Origin: Desertivirga arenae | GTDB taxonomy: Bacteria; Bacteroidota; Bacteroidia; Sphingobacteriales; Sphingobacteriaceae | Reading direction: 5' to 3' | DNA: 64,000 bases | Assembly (NCBI RefSeq): GCF_017355785.1 | Contig: NZ_JAFEWE010000001.1 | Span: forward strand, 1 to 64,000 | Part shown: positions 41,017 to 49,072 of the stretch, piece after piece | Position numbering within the stretch: position 1 is the stretch's first letter | Layout: each line of letters opens with the position of its first letter | The notes under the pieces: model-generated | What the model was told of the DNA's origin: nothing | What the model saw: only the letters and a program-made list of their open reading frames with translations | Database searches by the model: none | Made by a program: the position numbers and the translations under genes

Positions 41017-42012
41017 TTACCGGATGGTGTTTTTTGTGATGGTTTCCTCTACTGGTTCGCGTCTGAACGAGTTGAAAAGAGGCTTCACAATCTTGATACT
41101 CCGCTTGGAAAGATCAATACTTGCATTAAATTCGAATCCAAGCAGAATAATAAAGGAATTTAAATATAACCAGATCATCACAACGATGATGGTACCGATC
41201 GATCCGTAGAGGCGATTAAAATTGGTGAAATTGTTTATATAGAACCCGAACCCCCAGAAGGTAAATAAGGCTAGAGCACTGGCTAACCAGGCACCGGGAC
41301 TGAATAACTTCCACTTCTTGGTGTGGGCGGGACCATACCGGTATAAAATAGAAATAGTGACAAAATAAATGGCGATCAGGATAAACCAACGCACAGCGGC
41401 CACCAGGAAAACGTAGAAGGCTTTATTAAATGCAAATTCCTTCTGGATCTTTGCAATAGCCACCTCCGAGAAGGTAATGATACCGAGACCGATCACCAAG
41501 GCAAAGAAGAGGACAAAGGTAAGGGCAATTGCAACCAATCGCTGCCTTAACCAACCTCTGGACTCAATGATCAATGACGACTTATTAAACGCCTTCATCA
41601 GGTTAGTGATGCCGTTAGTGGCAAAGAACAGTGCAGCCACGAAACCGAAAGAGAGTACTCCCCCATTCTGTTTGTTAATAATATCTTCCAGCGTTGACCT
41701 TACTGCCAGATAACTGTAAGTGGGGAAAACGAGTTTCAGCTGGTTCATCAGCTGGTTCTGAAAACCATCTACCGGGATATAAGGAATAAGAGTGAAGATA
41801 AAGATGATCGTCGGAAAAATAGCCAGCATGAAACTATAGGCTAAAGACGAGGCCTTATTAGCCAGAGAATCTCTCGCTATTTCCTGAAAGAAAAATGAAC
41901 AGATAGTATATAAAGGCAGTGGACCGAAACCGGGTATCACAAATGCTTTCGTCCATTCAATAAAACTTGAATAAAGACGGTTTTTAAGAAGAAATTTGTG
42001 AACGCCTTTCAT
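41017..42012 (-). CDS. YihY/BrkB family membrane protein
   Basis: The product has 331 residues with six hydrophobic segments. Family marks are LANKASSLAYSFMLAIFPTI, the FALVIGLGIITFSEVAIAKI helix, YRYGPAHTKKWKLFSPGAWL, and the C-terminal GSIGTIIVVMIWLYLNSFII with LLGFEFNAS. The family was once called ribonuclease BN but is an integral membrane protein of unknown role. It is the last gene of the PASTA-rhodanese-mltG-thioesterase run, 3 bases after the thioesterase. A paralogue lies at 62797-63795. Confidence 0.92.
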   Translation of the reverse strand: MKGVHKFLLKNRLYSSFIEWTKAFVIPGFGPLPLYTICSFFFQEIARDSLANKASSLAYSFMLAIFPTIIFIFTLIPYIPVDGFQNQLMNQLKLVFPTYSYLAVRSTLEDIINKQNGGVLSFGFVAALFFATNGITNLMKAFNKSSLIIESRGWLRQRLVAIALTFVLFFALVIGLGIITFSEVAIAKIQKEFAFNKAFYVFLVAAVRWFILIAIYFVTISILYRYGPAHTKKWKLFSPGAWLASALALFTFWGFGFYINNFTNFNRLYGSIGTIIVVMIWLYLNSFIILLGFEFNASIDLSKRSIKIVKPLFNSFRREPVEETITKNTIR

Positions 42013-42015
42013 AAT

Positions 42016-42423
42016 TTATTCAAAAAACGGCTTCATCTTCTCCTGAAAGAGAGCCGGAGGCATACAGGGCCTGTTTCGTTTCATATCAATGAAAGCAAGT
42101 GTGGTTTCGCCCTCATGAATAAGCTCTTGTTCTTCATTGTAGAAATAGTACTTAAAATGGATCTTTACGCCCGGCATCTTCTCAATCTGAGTCTTGATCG
42201 TAATTTCCTGATCATATAATGCTGGCTTAAGGTATTTCGCGTGCATTTCAAGTACCGGCATCATTACTCCATCTTCTTCCATAGAACGATAGGTCATTCC
42301 CAAACTTCTTAAGGATTCGACGCGGGCAACTTCGTAAAATTCAGCGTAGTTACCGTAATACATGTAACCCATCTGATCGGTCTCACCGTACCTTACTCTG
42401 ACCTTAGTTTCGTGACTGAACAT
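42016..42423 (-). CDS. Acyl-CoA thioesterase, YbgC/4HBT hotdog family
   Basis: The product has 135 residues with a single hotdog domain. VRVRYGETDQMGYMYYGNYA with the catalytic Asp (ETDQMG) and FYEVARVESLRSLGMTYRSM are the 4-hydroxybenzoyl-CoA-thioesterase signature; ALYDQEITIKTQIEKMPGVK forms the strand region. It hydrolyses acyl-CoA thioesters in the cytoplasm. Its ATG overlaps the mltG stop by one base, so translation is coupled. Confidence 0.92.
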   Translation of the reverse strand: MFSHETKVRVRYGETDQMGYMYYGNYAEFYEVARVESLRSLGMTYRSMEEDGVMMPVLEMHAKYLKPALYDQEITIKTQIEKMPGVKIHFKYYFYNEEQELIHEGETTLAFIDMKRNRPCMPPALFQEKMKPFFE

Positions 42424-43478
42424 TACTTTTTGATGTTACGTTCGTTAAGAGCTTGCTGGAAACGCCTTGCATTGGCCTGATGCTCTGCCTGCGTTACTGC
42501 AAAGTTGTGATAGCCCGAAAAATCTTCCTTCGCACACATGTAAATGAAATTGTGCTTTTTGTAGTTTAACACCGCGTCTATTGCATTGATACTTGGCATC
42601 ATAATAGGACCCGGAGGAAGACCTTTATAAATATACGTATTGTATGGAGAATCCTTTAACAGGTGTTTGTTCAGTACGCGACGAATAGTGAAATCTTTGT
42701 TGGCATAAATAACAGTTGGATCTGCCTGTAACTTAATACCTTTCTTATAACGGTTCATGTATAGTCCGGCAATAGTTGGCATCTCGGCATCGTAAAGGGC
42801 TTCAGCATCAACAACAGCTGCAAGAGAACTTACCTGAACAGGAGTTAAACCAATGGCCTCTGCTTTGCTTTTTCGTGCAGGGGTCCAGAACTTCTGGTAT
42901 TCTTCATACATCTTATTGAAAAACTTCTCTGCCGATGTATTCCAATACATTTCATAGGAGTTGGGAATAAAGACAGCGTAAACGTTATCCTTATTGAATC
43001 CATACTTGCTGATATACGCTGTCGAGTCTAATAAACGAACTAAAGAAGAAGAATCAGCTTCGAGCTGGGATGAAATATACTTGGCAAAATCCTCTTTTAT
43101 ACGGTAGCTTTTGAAGCGCAGTTCTACAGGTTCCTGGTTTCCGGCTTTGAGCATATTGATGAAGTTCCGGTTGCTCATACCCTGTTTCAGCTTATACTTT
43201 CCAGGTTTAACTACGGCCGGATAACCCATCTTTTCTGCCGCCCATTTAAAGACTTCAGGATTTTTTACCATCTCTTGGCCTTCGATGCTTTTGTATACAT
43301 CATCGAACGTTGAACCCGTACGGATATACAGATATTCGGCATTATCGGTAACGCTTGGGCCAAAAAACTTCATGTAATAGTTAAACAGAGTAACCCCTAA
43401 AGCCAATAAGACTACTGCAGCCAGCGCTATGATTACTTTCCACTTCTGACTTAGTCTTCCTGATTTTTGATCAGACAT
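42423..43478 (-). CDS. mltG: Endolytic murein transglycosylase MltG
   Basis: The product has 351 residues. One N-terminal membrane helix (WKVIIALAAVVLLALGVTLF) anchors it. A LysM-like part follows, then the YceG catalytic domain with SSLAAVVDAEALYDAEMPTI, AGLYMNRYKKGIKLQADPTV and PYNTYIYKGLPPGPIMMPSI. The Glu in VDAEA stands where most relatives have ET; the neighbouring Thr is Ala. It cleaves nascent glycan strands at the inner membrane and so sets strand length. It lies between rhodanese and thioesterase genes. Confidence 0.94.
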   Translation of the reverse strand: MSDQKSGRLSQKWKVIIALAAVVLLALGVTLFNYYMKFFGPSVTDNAEYLYIRTGSTFDDVYKSIEGQEMVKNPEVFKWAAEKMGYPAVVKPGKYKLKQGMSNRNFINMLKAGNQEPVELRFKSYRIKEDFAKYISSQLEADSSSLVRLLDSTAYISKYGFNKDNVYAVFIPNSYEMYWNTSAEKFFNKMYEEYQKFWTPARKSKAEAIGLTPVQVSSLAAVVDAEALYDAEMPTIAGLYMNRYKKGIKLQADPTVIYANKDFTIRRVLNKHLLKDSPYNTYIYKGLPPGPIMMPSINAIDAVLNYKKHNFIYMCAKEDFSGYHNFAVTQAEHQANARRFQQALNERNIKK

Positions 43479-43493
43479 TCTTAAATTAATTTT

Positions 43494-43808
43494 TTATTCT
43501 ACGATTCTTCTGTAGGCGAGAAGCCCACCTGTTAAATTCCTCACCTTAGTAAACCCGGCAAGGGATAATTGTTTACACGCAGTTTCACTTCTTATACCGC
43601 GCTGGCAGATCACTACTATTTCTTCGTCCCGGCTATACTCCAGATCATCAATATCTCTAAGTAAATTTCCAAGAGGCAGATTATCTCCACCGATGTTATA
43701 GGTAAAATATTCCAGCTGCTCCCTTACGTCTAACAGCTTCAAATCCTCTCCCTGCTGAAGTCTTTCTTTAAGCTCTGCAGGAGCTATATCACTTAACTGG
43801 CGTTCCAT
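43494..43808 (-). CDS. Rhodanese-like domain protein
   Basis: The product has 104 residues, a single rhodanese domain: LKLLDVREQLEYFTYNIGGD, LPLGNL, and the active-site loop VVICQRGIRSETACKQL with the catalytic Cys, then AGFTKVRNLTGGLLAYR. Such proteins carry sulfur as a persulfide or bind metal oxyanions. It is cytoplasmic. Its start lies 20 bases inside the PASTA protein gene upstream, so both are co-translated. Confidence 0.92.
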   Translation of the reverse strand: MERQLSDIAPAELKERLQQGEDLKLLDVREQLEYFTYNIGGDNLPLGNLLRDIDDLEYSRDEEIVVICQRGIRSETACKQLSLAGFTKVRNLTGGLLAYRRIVE

Positions 43809-44562
43809 TGGATAAAATTAAATCAACCTTTGATCCAATACTAACTTTGCTCAAACTATCAACAGAAGGATATTGTCTTATCACCCGGGCTCCGGTAGTA
43901 TCGCTGATCTCCCCTTCGTAAGTTACCATTCCAACTCCAAGAGAGGAGCCCTTCAAGGCGAATGTTGCTTCGGATAAGGTGCTTCCGGCAAGATCTGGGA
44001 GATCCACTTCACTGGCTCCCTTACCATCTCCCAATACCAGGCTAATAACGGAACCTTTCGCAACTTGTTGTCCTGCTGATATCGAGCGTCCTTTCAAAGA
44101 AGCCTCAAGCACCCGATCCCTTACGATATCAGATGTATAGGAGGTATCTCCGATTTTTATCCCATAATTACTTAAAACAGCTCTGGCTTCGAGGAAGGTC
44201 ATTTCGAAAATATTAGGGAAACCAACTTCAGGAGCATTCTTTGTGATGACGGTAAGATAGATAGTACGGTTTGCTTTTACATTCGTATTGACATCAGGAT
44301 CCTGCTCGATGACAAGTCCTGGCGCTTTGCCTACCTGGAACACGGAGTCAACCTGGTAGTTAAATCCCTGTGATTCCAGCAATTCAATAGCTTCATCTAC
44401 TTGCATACCCTTCAACTTGGGCACAGGTTGCCCCTCACCATGTCTGGTATAAAAGCGTAGACTGAAAAATATAACCAGTAGAAAAACTATTATTGAAACA
44501 ATAGCAATAATCAGGTTTTTTCGAAAGGTATCTGTTCTGAGGTAAGCTAAAAACTTGTTCAT
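43789..44562 (-). CDS. PASTA domain protein, membrane-anchored
   Basis: The product has 257 residues. A short cytoplasmic start and one membrane helix (NLIIAIVSIIVFLLVIFFSL) precede three PASTA repeats: PVPKLKGMQVDEAIELLESQ, GFPNIFEMTFLEARAVLSNY and DLPDLAGSTLSEATFALKGS. There is no kinase domain. PASTA repeats bind peptidoglycan fragments or beta-lactam-like ligands, so it probably senses or binds cell wall in the periplasm. The mltG gene in the same operon fits a cell-wall role. Confidence 0.93.
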   Translation of the reverse strand: MNKFLAYLRTDTFRKNLIIAIVSIIVFLLVIFFSLRFYTRHGEGQPVPKLKGMQVDEAIELLESQGFNYQVDSVFQVGKAPGLVIEQDPDVNTNVKANRTIYLTVITKNAPEVGFPNIFEMTFLEARAVLSNYGIKIGDTSYTSDIVRDRVLEASLKGRSISAGQQVAKGSVISLVLGDGKGASEVDLPDLAGSTLSEATFALKGSSLGVGMVTYEGEISDTTGARVIRQYPSVDSLSKVSIGSKVDLILSNGTPVK

Positions 44563-44659
44563 TTATTTGAGCAATCGCAAATAAGTTCCAAACTTAAGTC
44601 AAAAAACCTGCAACGGCAAGTATTCGGAAAAAGGGCAGAAAGTATTTGGAGGAATATAT

Positions 44660-44779
44660 TCAGCGCTGGGCATGAAAATAATTAAAGACGGCCAGCATAC
44701 GCAAAAGAATATAAGAAAGACATAGGATCAGGGAAAAGACAAAAAGGACTTTGTCTAATGAGGTAAATTTTCTTTTCAT
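44660..44779 (-). CDS. Possible small membrane protein (39 residues)
   Basis: A 40-codon frame encodes MKRKFTSLDKVLFVFSLILC and continues LSYILLRMLAVFNYFHAQR. It is basic at both ends with one hydrophobic helix, the normal look of a small membrane protein. It lies alone in the 317-base gap between the PASTA protein and the flavin reductase, on the same strand as both. The rest of the gap (44563-44659, 44780-44879) holds nothing evident. Confidence 0.4.
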   Translation of the reverse strand: MKRKFTSLDKVLFVFSLILCLSYILLRMLAVFNYFHAQR

Positions 44780-44879
44780 TGTGCAGGTTGGATTAGATGA
44801 TCTAAGGTATCATTTTTCTCTAATTGCCCCCAAAAAAAATAAAACTTTCAATGATTAAGGCTTCATATGCAGGAATTCC

Positions 44880-45431
44880 CTAAGATCTATCGGTTCTTGA
44901 TACGAGAAGTTCACTAAATGCTTTAACAAAATCCGACAGCTCCTCTTTCGTTTTTGCATCTGTCACCTCACCTCCCGAATTTATTTTTCCTTTTATACCC
45001 TGGACCAGTAATGAGGTCTCGTCCTTCAATTCTGCCCCAAGGGTTTGCATGATCATCTGCAATTCCTCATGCCCTTTTTGTCCCTGGGCTGAAGCTGTTA
45101 TAACTCCTACAGGCTTATCACTGAATATTGTTGTTGCCACGCACCATTCTAAAGCATTCTTTAGGCCGGCAGGGATACTAAAGACATACTCTGGCGTGCT
45201 AAAGATCACCCCATCTGCTCTTTCTACCCGGCTCCGGAATTCTTTTATGGCCTCAGATGGGTGATCAGAAGACTGCTCAGGCTCGAAATGCGGCAGGTTC
45301 TTTAAGTCCTTAAAAACTTCTACCTGTATCAAAGGATTCAATAGTTGAATTATTATGTTAACCAGCTTTTCGTTTGCTGAGTTCAGGCTTGCACTCCCGA
45401 TAATAAATAAAATAGTTTTGCTGTGCGCCAT
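44880..45431 (-). CDS. NADPH-dependent FMN reductase family protein
   Basis: The product has 183 residues with a flavodoxin-like fold. TILFIIGSASLNSANEKLVN is the phosphate-binding start, and DGVIFSTPEYVFSIPAGLKN with ALEWC is the family signature for flavin binding. GVITASAQGQKGHEELQMIM completes the core. It reduces FMN, quinones or related electron acceptors with NAD(P)H. It is cytoplasmic and monocistronic. Confidence 0.9.
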   Translation of the reverse strand: MAHSKTILFIIGSASLNSANEKLVNIIIQLLNPLIQVEVFKDLKNLPHFEPEQSSDHPSEAIKEFRSRVERADGVIFSTPEYVFSIPAGLKNALEWCVATTIFSDKPVGVITASAQGQKGHEELQMIMQTLGAELKDETSLLVQGIKGKINSGGEVTDAKTKEELSDFVKAFSELLVSRTDRS

Positions 45432-45648
45432 CGTTGAGATCTGTTAAAGATCAAACATAGCGTAAGGCGACTAAAGTTTCACGTTACTCTGTAGCAAATT
45501 ACATTTCCCTGAACTTCATATAAAAATCAGAGTTACTGCAACTTGTCCCCGCCATGGTGGAAAACTTGGGTCGCGTTGAAAACTATACCTCTCCCTGGAC
45601 GGCTAAAAAATGTTGAAGATTCTATTTTTGAAATGCACAATATGTTTT

Positions 45649-45828
45649 ATGAAGGAAGAAATACTAACTGTTATAACCCTGCTTGCTGGAATTAATGCTT
45701 TTATTACTGCTCCTGCTTCCGAAAATCCAATACTATTATTTTCTACAGCAATAGTCTCCTGCTACCTTGCTTATTACTTCCAGAACCGGAAGTATCAGAA
45801 AAAGCATCAGGAAGAGCATGCAGACTAA
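45649..45828 (+). CDS. Small membrane protein, function unknown
   Basis: The ATG at 45649 (MKEEILTVITLLAGINAFIT) gives 59 residues; the frame extends 13 codons upstream but this start gives a cleaner protein. Two hydrophobic segments (ILTVITLLAGINAFITA and ILLFSTAIVSCYLAYYF) form a hairpin, followed by a basic, hydrophilic tail (QNRKYQKKHQEEHAD). It converges on the esterase gene, whose stop is 5 bases away. No family was recognised. Confidence 0.55.
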   Translation: MKEEILTVITLLAGINAFITAPASENPILLFSTAIVSCYLAYYFQNRKYQKKHQEEHAD

Positions 45829-45832
45829 GGCG

Positions 45833-46855
45833 CTATTTAGCTGGCTTTTTAAATACTTTATCTAAGAAATCCGCCATATAGTTAACAGATTCATCTGCCC
45901 AGGGATGGAACAACCAGAAAGGGTGCATATTCACATTAAACTTATAGACTTCGTGATAGATCCCCCATTCCTTAAGCTGGCCAATCAATTCGTCTTGCCC
46001 TGCATGGAAACGAGAAAGGCCGCTGTTTAAAAAAAGCATTGGCACCGATCTCTCCGTTGCCCAATATCCTGGAGAGGCTTCTTTCCAGATTTCAGGCTTT
46101 TCAGCAAATAGTCCACCAAGCCATTGTACATCCGGAGAATTTTTTGACCTTGTTGAATTCAAGGATGATGGAGCCATAAAACTTATAGCTCCATCAAAAT
46201 CTATGATTGCCTGAACAGCACTCGAGTAAGTATTAGTCCCCATAGTTCCCTCAAACTTCTCCACACCATTAGTAAGTCCTACAAGGGAAGCAAGTTGCCC
46301 ACCAGCAGAACAGCCGGAAATAGCAACTTTAGCGGTATCGATATTATATCTTGAGGCATTTGCTTTTATCCACCGTACCGCAGCCTTTATATTATGTACT
46401 GCAGCAGGGTAAGTAGCCTCAAGAGAAAGCTGATACTCTACTGGAATGGTTACAAATCCTTTTGCCGCCAGCATTTCAGCCATAGGTACCTGCATGGATT
46501 TATCTCCCGAGCGCCATCCTCCTCCGTGCACCATGATGACTGCAGGATATTTCCCTTTTTTTGCAGGTCTGAAGATATCTGCATGCAGATCTCTCTTACC
46601 AAAAGGGGTATTAGCTAAGGTAGCGTATACTACATTTCGCTCGGCGACTACCGCTGCCGGGACCTCATCAATTGCTGGTGTAGCATAGGGGAAGTTTTTT
46701 TTGATCTGGTTGTAAACCTTCCTTACATTATACGATGTATCGCGAGGGATTTCCGGATTTACCTGGGCAATAACTCTCGCATTGAAAGCAGATGCTGCTA
46801 TTAGAAACCCTAGACATATTCTTTTACTAGTGAAGGAGGAAGGAAACCTGATCAT
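45833..46855 (-). CDS. Exported alpha/beta hydrolase, BD-FAE/acetylxylan-esterase-like
   Basis: The product has 340 residues with a signal peptide (LGFLIAASAFNARVIAQ). The oxyanion-hole motif VHGGGWRSGDKS and the nucleophile ISGCSAGGQLASL are clear; the Asp lies in AIIDFDGA or nearby and the His in NVNMHPFWLFHPW. This matches BD-FAE-type esterases that remove acetyl or feruloyl groups from plant polysaccharides. It lies with another esterase and a pectinesterase (46886-48832) on the same strand, so a role in hemicellulose or pectin breakdown is likely. Confidence 0.88.
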   Translation of the reverse strand: MIRFPSSFTSKRICLGFLIAASAFNARVIAQVNPEIPRDTSYNVRKVYNQIKKNFPYATPAIDEVPAAVVAERNVVYATLANTPFGKRDLHADIFRPAKKGKYPAVIMVHGGGWRSGDKSMQVPMAEMLAAKGFVTIPVEYQLSLEATYPAAVHNIKAAVRWIKANASRYNIDTAKVAISGCSAGGQLASLVGLTNGVEKFEGTMGTNTYSSAVQAIIDFDGAISFMAPSSLNSTRSKNSPDVQWLGGLFAEKPEIWKEASPGYWATERSVPMLFLNSGLSRFHAGQDELIGQLKEWGIYHEVYKFNVNMHPFWLFHPWADESVNYMADFLDKVFKKPAK

Positions 46856-46885
46856 TTGAAATAGTATCTAAAACAATAGTTAAAA

Positions 46886-47812
46886 CTAATCTTTGAGACT
46901 CCTGGGAATAAAATTCATTTCTATCATCCAACTTTCACACAGGGAGGTCCATTGTTCCGTTGAGCCTGGATTATTTCTTAAGGCTATGGCGTGTCCGCCT
47001 TGTGGGAGGATATGCAAGGTAGATTGGACATTCTTTTCTAACAGGGCCTTATAGAACAACAAGCTGTTGTGAGGACTCACCGTTTTATCATCAAAAGCAT
47101 GGACAATAAAAGCCGGAGGCGTGGCAGAGCTCACGTTTAAATGCGGCGAGTACCGGTTCAGCAATTCTTCAGAAGGGTTCTCACCCAACAAATTTTTGCG
47201 GCTGCCTTTGTGAGCGTAAGTACCAAGATCTATTACGGGAGACACTAAAATGCTAAAATCAGGCTTAGGAGATATTTTATCGAGGCTATCTCCAATAAGG
47301 GAAACATCCAGCGTAGAAACGCTGGATAAAGCTGCTAAATGACCTCCGGCGGAAGAACCCTGAACACCTATTTTATCTGGTTTTATCCCCCATTTTGCGG
47401 CATTGCCCCGAATTAGCTTAATTGCTCTTTGGGCATCCTGAAGTGGTCCGGTCTCCCTTTGCTTAAGATCGGGAGAATTAGGTAAGCGGTAGTTCAAAAC
47501 AAAGGCAGATACTCCAATAGTATTGAACCACTTTGCCAATTGAGTTCCGCTAATAATATAGGCGAGACGTTCGTAACCCCCACCCGGGCAAATGACTACC
47601 GCCGCTCCTTTATTCTCAGAAATTGAGGGAAAGAAGGCATAAAAGCCGGGAGTACCAACTTTGAAGATCCTTTCATTAGCAATACTATCCTTTATCTTCA
47701 TCCCCTTCGAATTGGGCATTTTGCCCTTGGGCCACAGCGGAATAAACTCTTGTGAATGAGCTGAAAGAGAGGCCAATACAACTAGCAGAACAACTAATCT
47801 GATTTTTAACAT
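46886..47812 (-). CDS. Exported alpha/beta hydrolase, acetylxylan-esterase-like
   Basis: The product has 308 residues with a signal peptide (VVLLVVLASLSAHS). The oxyanion-hole region is VVICPGGGYERLAY, the nucleophile is in VQGSSAGGHLAAL, the Asp in VHAFDDKTVSPHNS and the His in LPQGGHAIALR, giving a complete triad. It is of the same broad type as the neighbouring esterase at 45833 but not a close copy. It lies 15 bases after the pectinesterase gene and 30 before the other esterase, forming a three-gene unit. Confidence 0.9.
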   Translation of the reverse strand: MLKIRLVVLLVVLASLSAHSQEFIPLWPKGKMPNSKGMKIKDSIANERIFKVGTPGFYAFFPSISENKGAAVVICPGGGYERLAYIISGTQLAKWFNTIGVSAFVLNYRLPNSPDLKQRETGPLQDAQRAIKLIRGNAAKWGIKPDKIGVQGSSAGGHLAALSSVSTLDVSLIGDSLDKISPKPDFSILVSPVIDLGTYAHKGSRKNLLGENPSEELLNRYSPHLNVSSATPPAFIVHAFDDKTVSPHNSLLFYKALLEKNVQSTLHILPQGGHAIALRNNPGSTEQWTSLCESWMIEMNFIPRSLKD

Positions 47813-47827
47813 GGCGATGGGTGCGAG

Positions 47828-48832
47828 CTAGTCAACCTTTGGAATCCAGTTTAGATCTTTAGAGAAAATGTTTTCAAGGGTGTACTGCTTAGCTTGCTTC
47901 TTTGAAAGCTGCTTCGACCATTCCACACGTTTCTCTGCGTTTGCACCAGGTCCTTTACTTTGATACTCTGCATAGTACGCAGTCTTTTCCTTATTTGGAA
48001 ACATCTTGTCGCCTGGCCAGGGATTCCAGCCTTCGGGGATAATATGTGCTCCCATCTCCGTGCGGATAAAAACAGTTTTAGCATATGATCTCCATGGACG
48101 ACCTAAGTAGACTTTATTAGCTTCGGCGTTTGCTATAAGCTTACAATCGAAAAATACATAACCAAATCGCTGAGCCTCTCTTTGCGCTGAAGCAGTAATA
48201 TAAGAATTCGTTAAACTCCGGATAGTACAGCTCTGAAAAACGCAGGTAGCTTCACCGAAGATAAAATCTGTAGTTCCTTCTATTTCACAATTTTCATAGT
48301 ATTGACGGCTTTCCTCTTTAGAAGTATACAAGGTATCCTGATTGCCCAGGATCCGGCAGTTCTTTACAACCGTTCTATCGCCTTCAACATGAAGCGCCAC
48401 CGCTTGCCCTACTCTTCCCGCTGTGTTTTCTATGGTCAGATTTTCGAGAACAACATCATTACCCTGAACAAGTAAGGTATAGGAAGTATAGGTAGAGAAT
48501 TTCTCCAGTCCAAGATTGTCTTTTCCATTAGGAACAGGCTTTCCTGAAAAGTCGTTACCAGTAATAACAGTCGACGCAGCACTTTCGCCTATTAATGAGA
48601 TATTAGTTTTCCAGGAAGGGATAATTACCTTCTCCTTGTAAATCCCTTTTTTGATAAAGATCTTAACTCTTTTCTGTCCCAGGTCGCGCACCGAGTTTAC
48701 AGCAGCCTGAATAGTTTTATAATCGCCACTTCCATCCTGAGCTACGGTGAGTGTAGATGGATAATTTTGTTGGGCGTTTATTGGAGAAATAGAAATAAAT
48801 AAAAGGAAGGTAGCAATAATGTATCGTATCAT
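47828..48832 (-). CDS. Pectinesterase, CE8 family
   Basis: The ATG at 48832 gives a good signal peptide (RYIIATFLLFISISPINAQ) and 334 residues. Pectin methylesterase motifs are complete: GSGDYKTIQAAVNSV, HVEGDRTVVKNCRILGNQDT with LY, the acid TTDFIFGEATCVF, and YLGRPWRSYAKTVF. It demethylates polygalacturonan outside the cytoplasm. It is the first gene of the unit with two esterases. No polygalacturonase or SusC/SusD lies in the window. Confidence 0.93.
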   Translation of the reverse strand: MIRYIIATFLLFISISPINAQQNYPSTLTVAQDGSGDYKTIQAAVNSVRDLGQKRVKIFIKKGIYKEKVIIPSWKTNISLIGESAASTVITGNDFSGKPVPNGKDNLGLEKFSTYTSYTLLVQGNDVVLENLTIENTAGRVGQAVALHVEGDRTVVKNCRILGNQDTLYTSKEESRQYYENCEIEGTTDFIFGEATCVFQSCTIRSLTNSYITASAQREAQRFGYVFFDCKLIANAEANKVYLGRPWRSYAKTVFIRTEMGAHIIPEGWNPWPGDKMFPNKEKTAYYAEYQSKGPGANAEKRVEWSKQLSKKQAKQYTLENIFSKDLNWIPKVD

Positions 48833-49059
48833 AATTGTTATACTATTGAGTTCATGGAACAATGCATATAGCCAAGAATTTATGCAATGTCAACGTTGGT
48901 TATAAAATGAATGCAAATAAAGCCAAAATTAGTTCACTTAGGTAGATGAGGGGTTTAAAAATTAGCATTAAGGGTATAATTTTTAATACGACCACCAATA
49001 CACTTGCTCTTCCCGGATTGACTTGCCGGAAGTAATGAAGTTAATTTAAACAAATACTT

Positions 49060-49067
49060 TATTTTTG
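49060..49067 (+). promoter_or_regulatory. Promoter -7 box of ribBA
   Basis: TATTTTTG is a perfect TAnnTTTG box ending 5 bases before the ATG at 49073, which would place transcription start at or next to the start codon. The -33 element is weak. No FMN riboswitch fold was recognised upstream. Confidence 0.45.
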
Positions 49068-49072
49068 CTTGT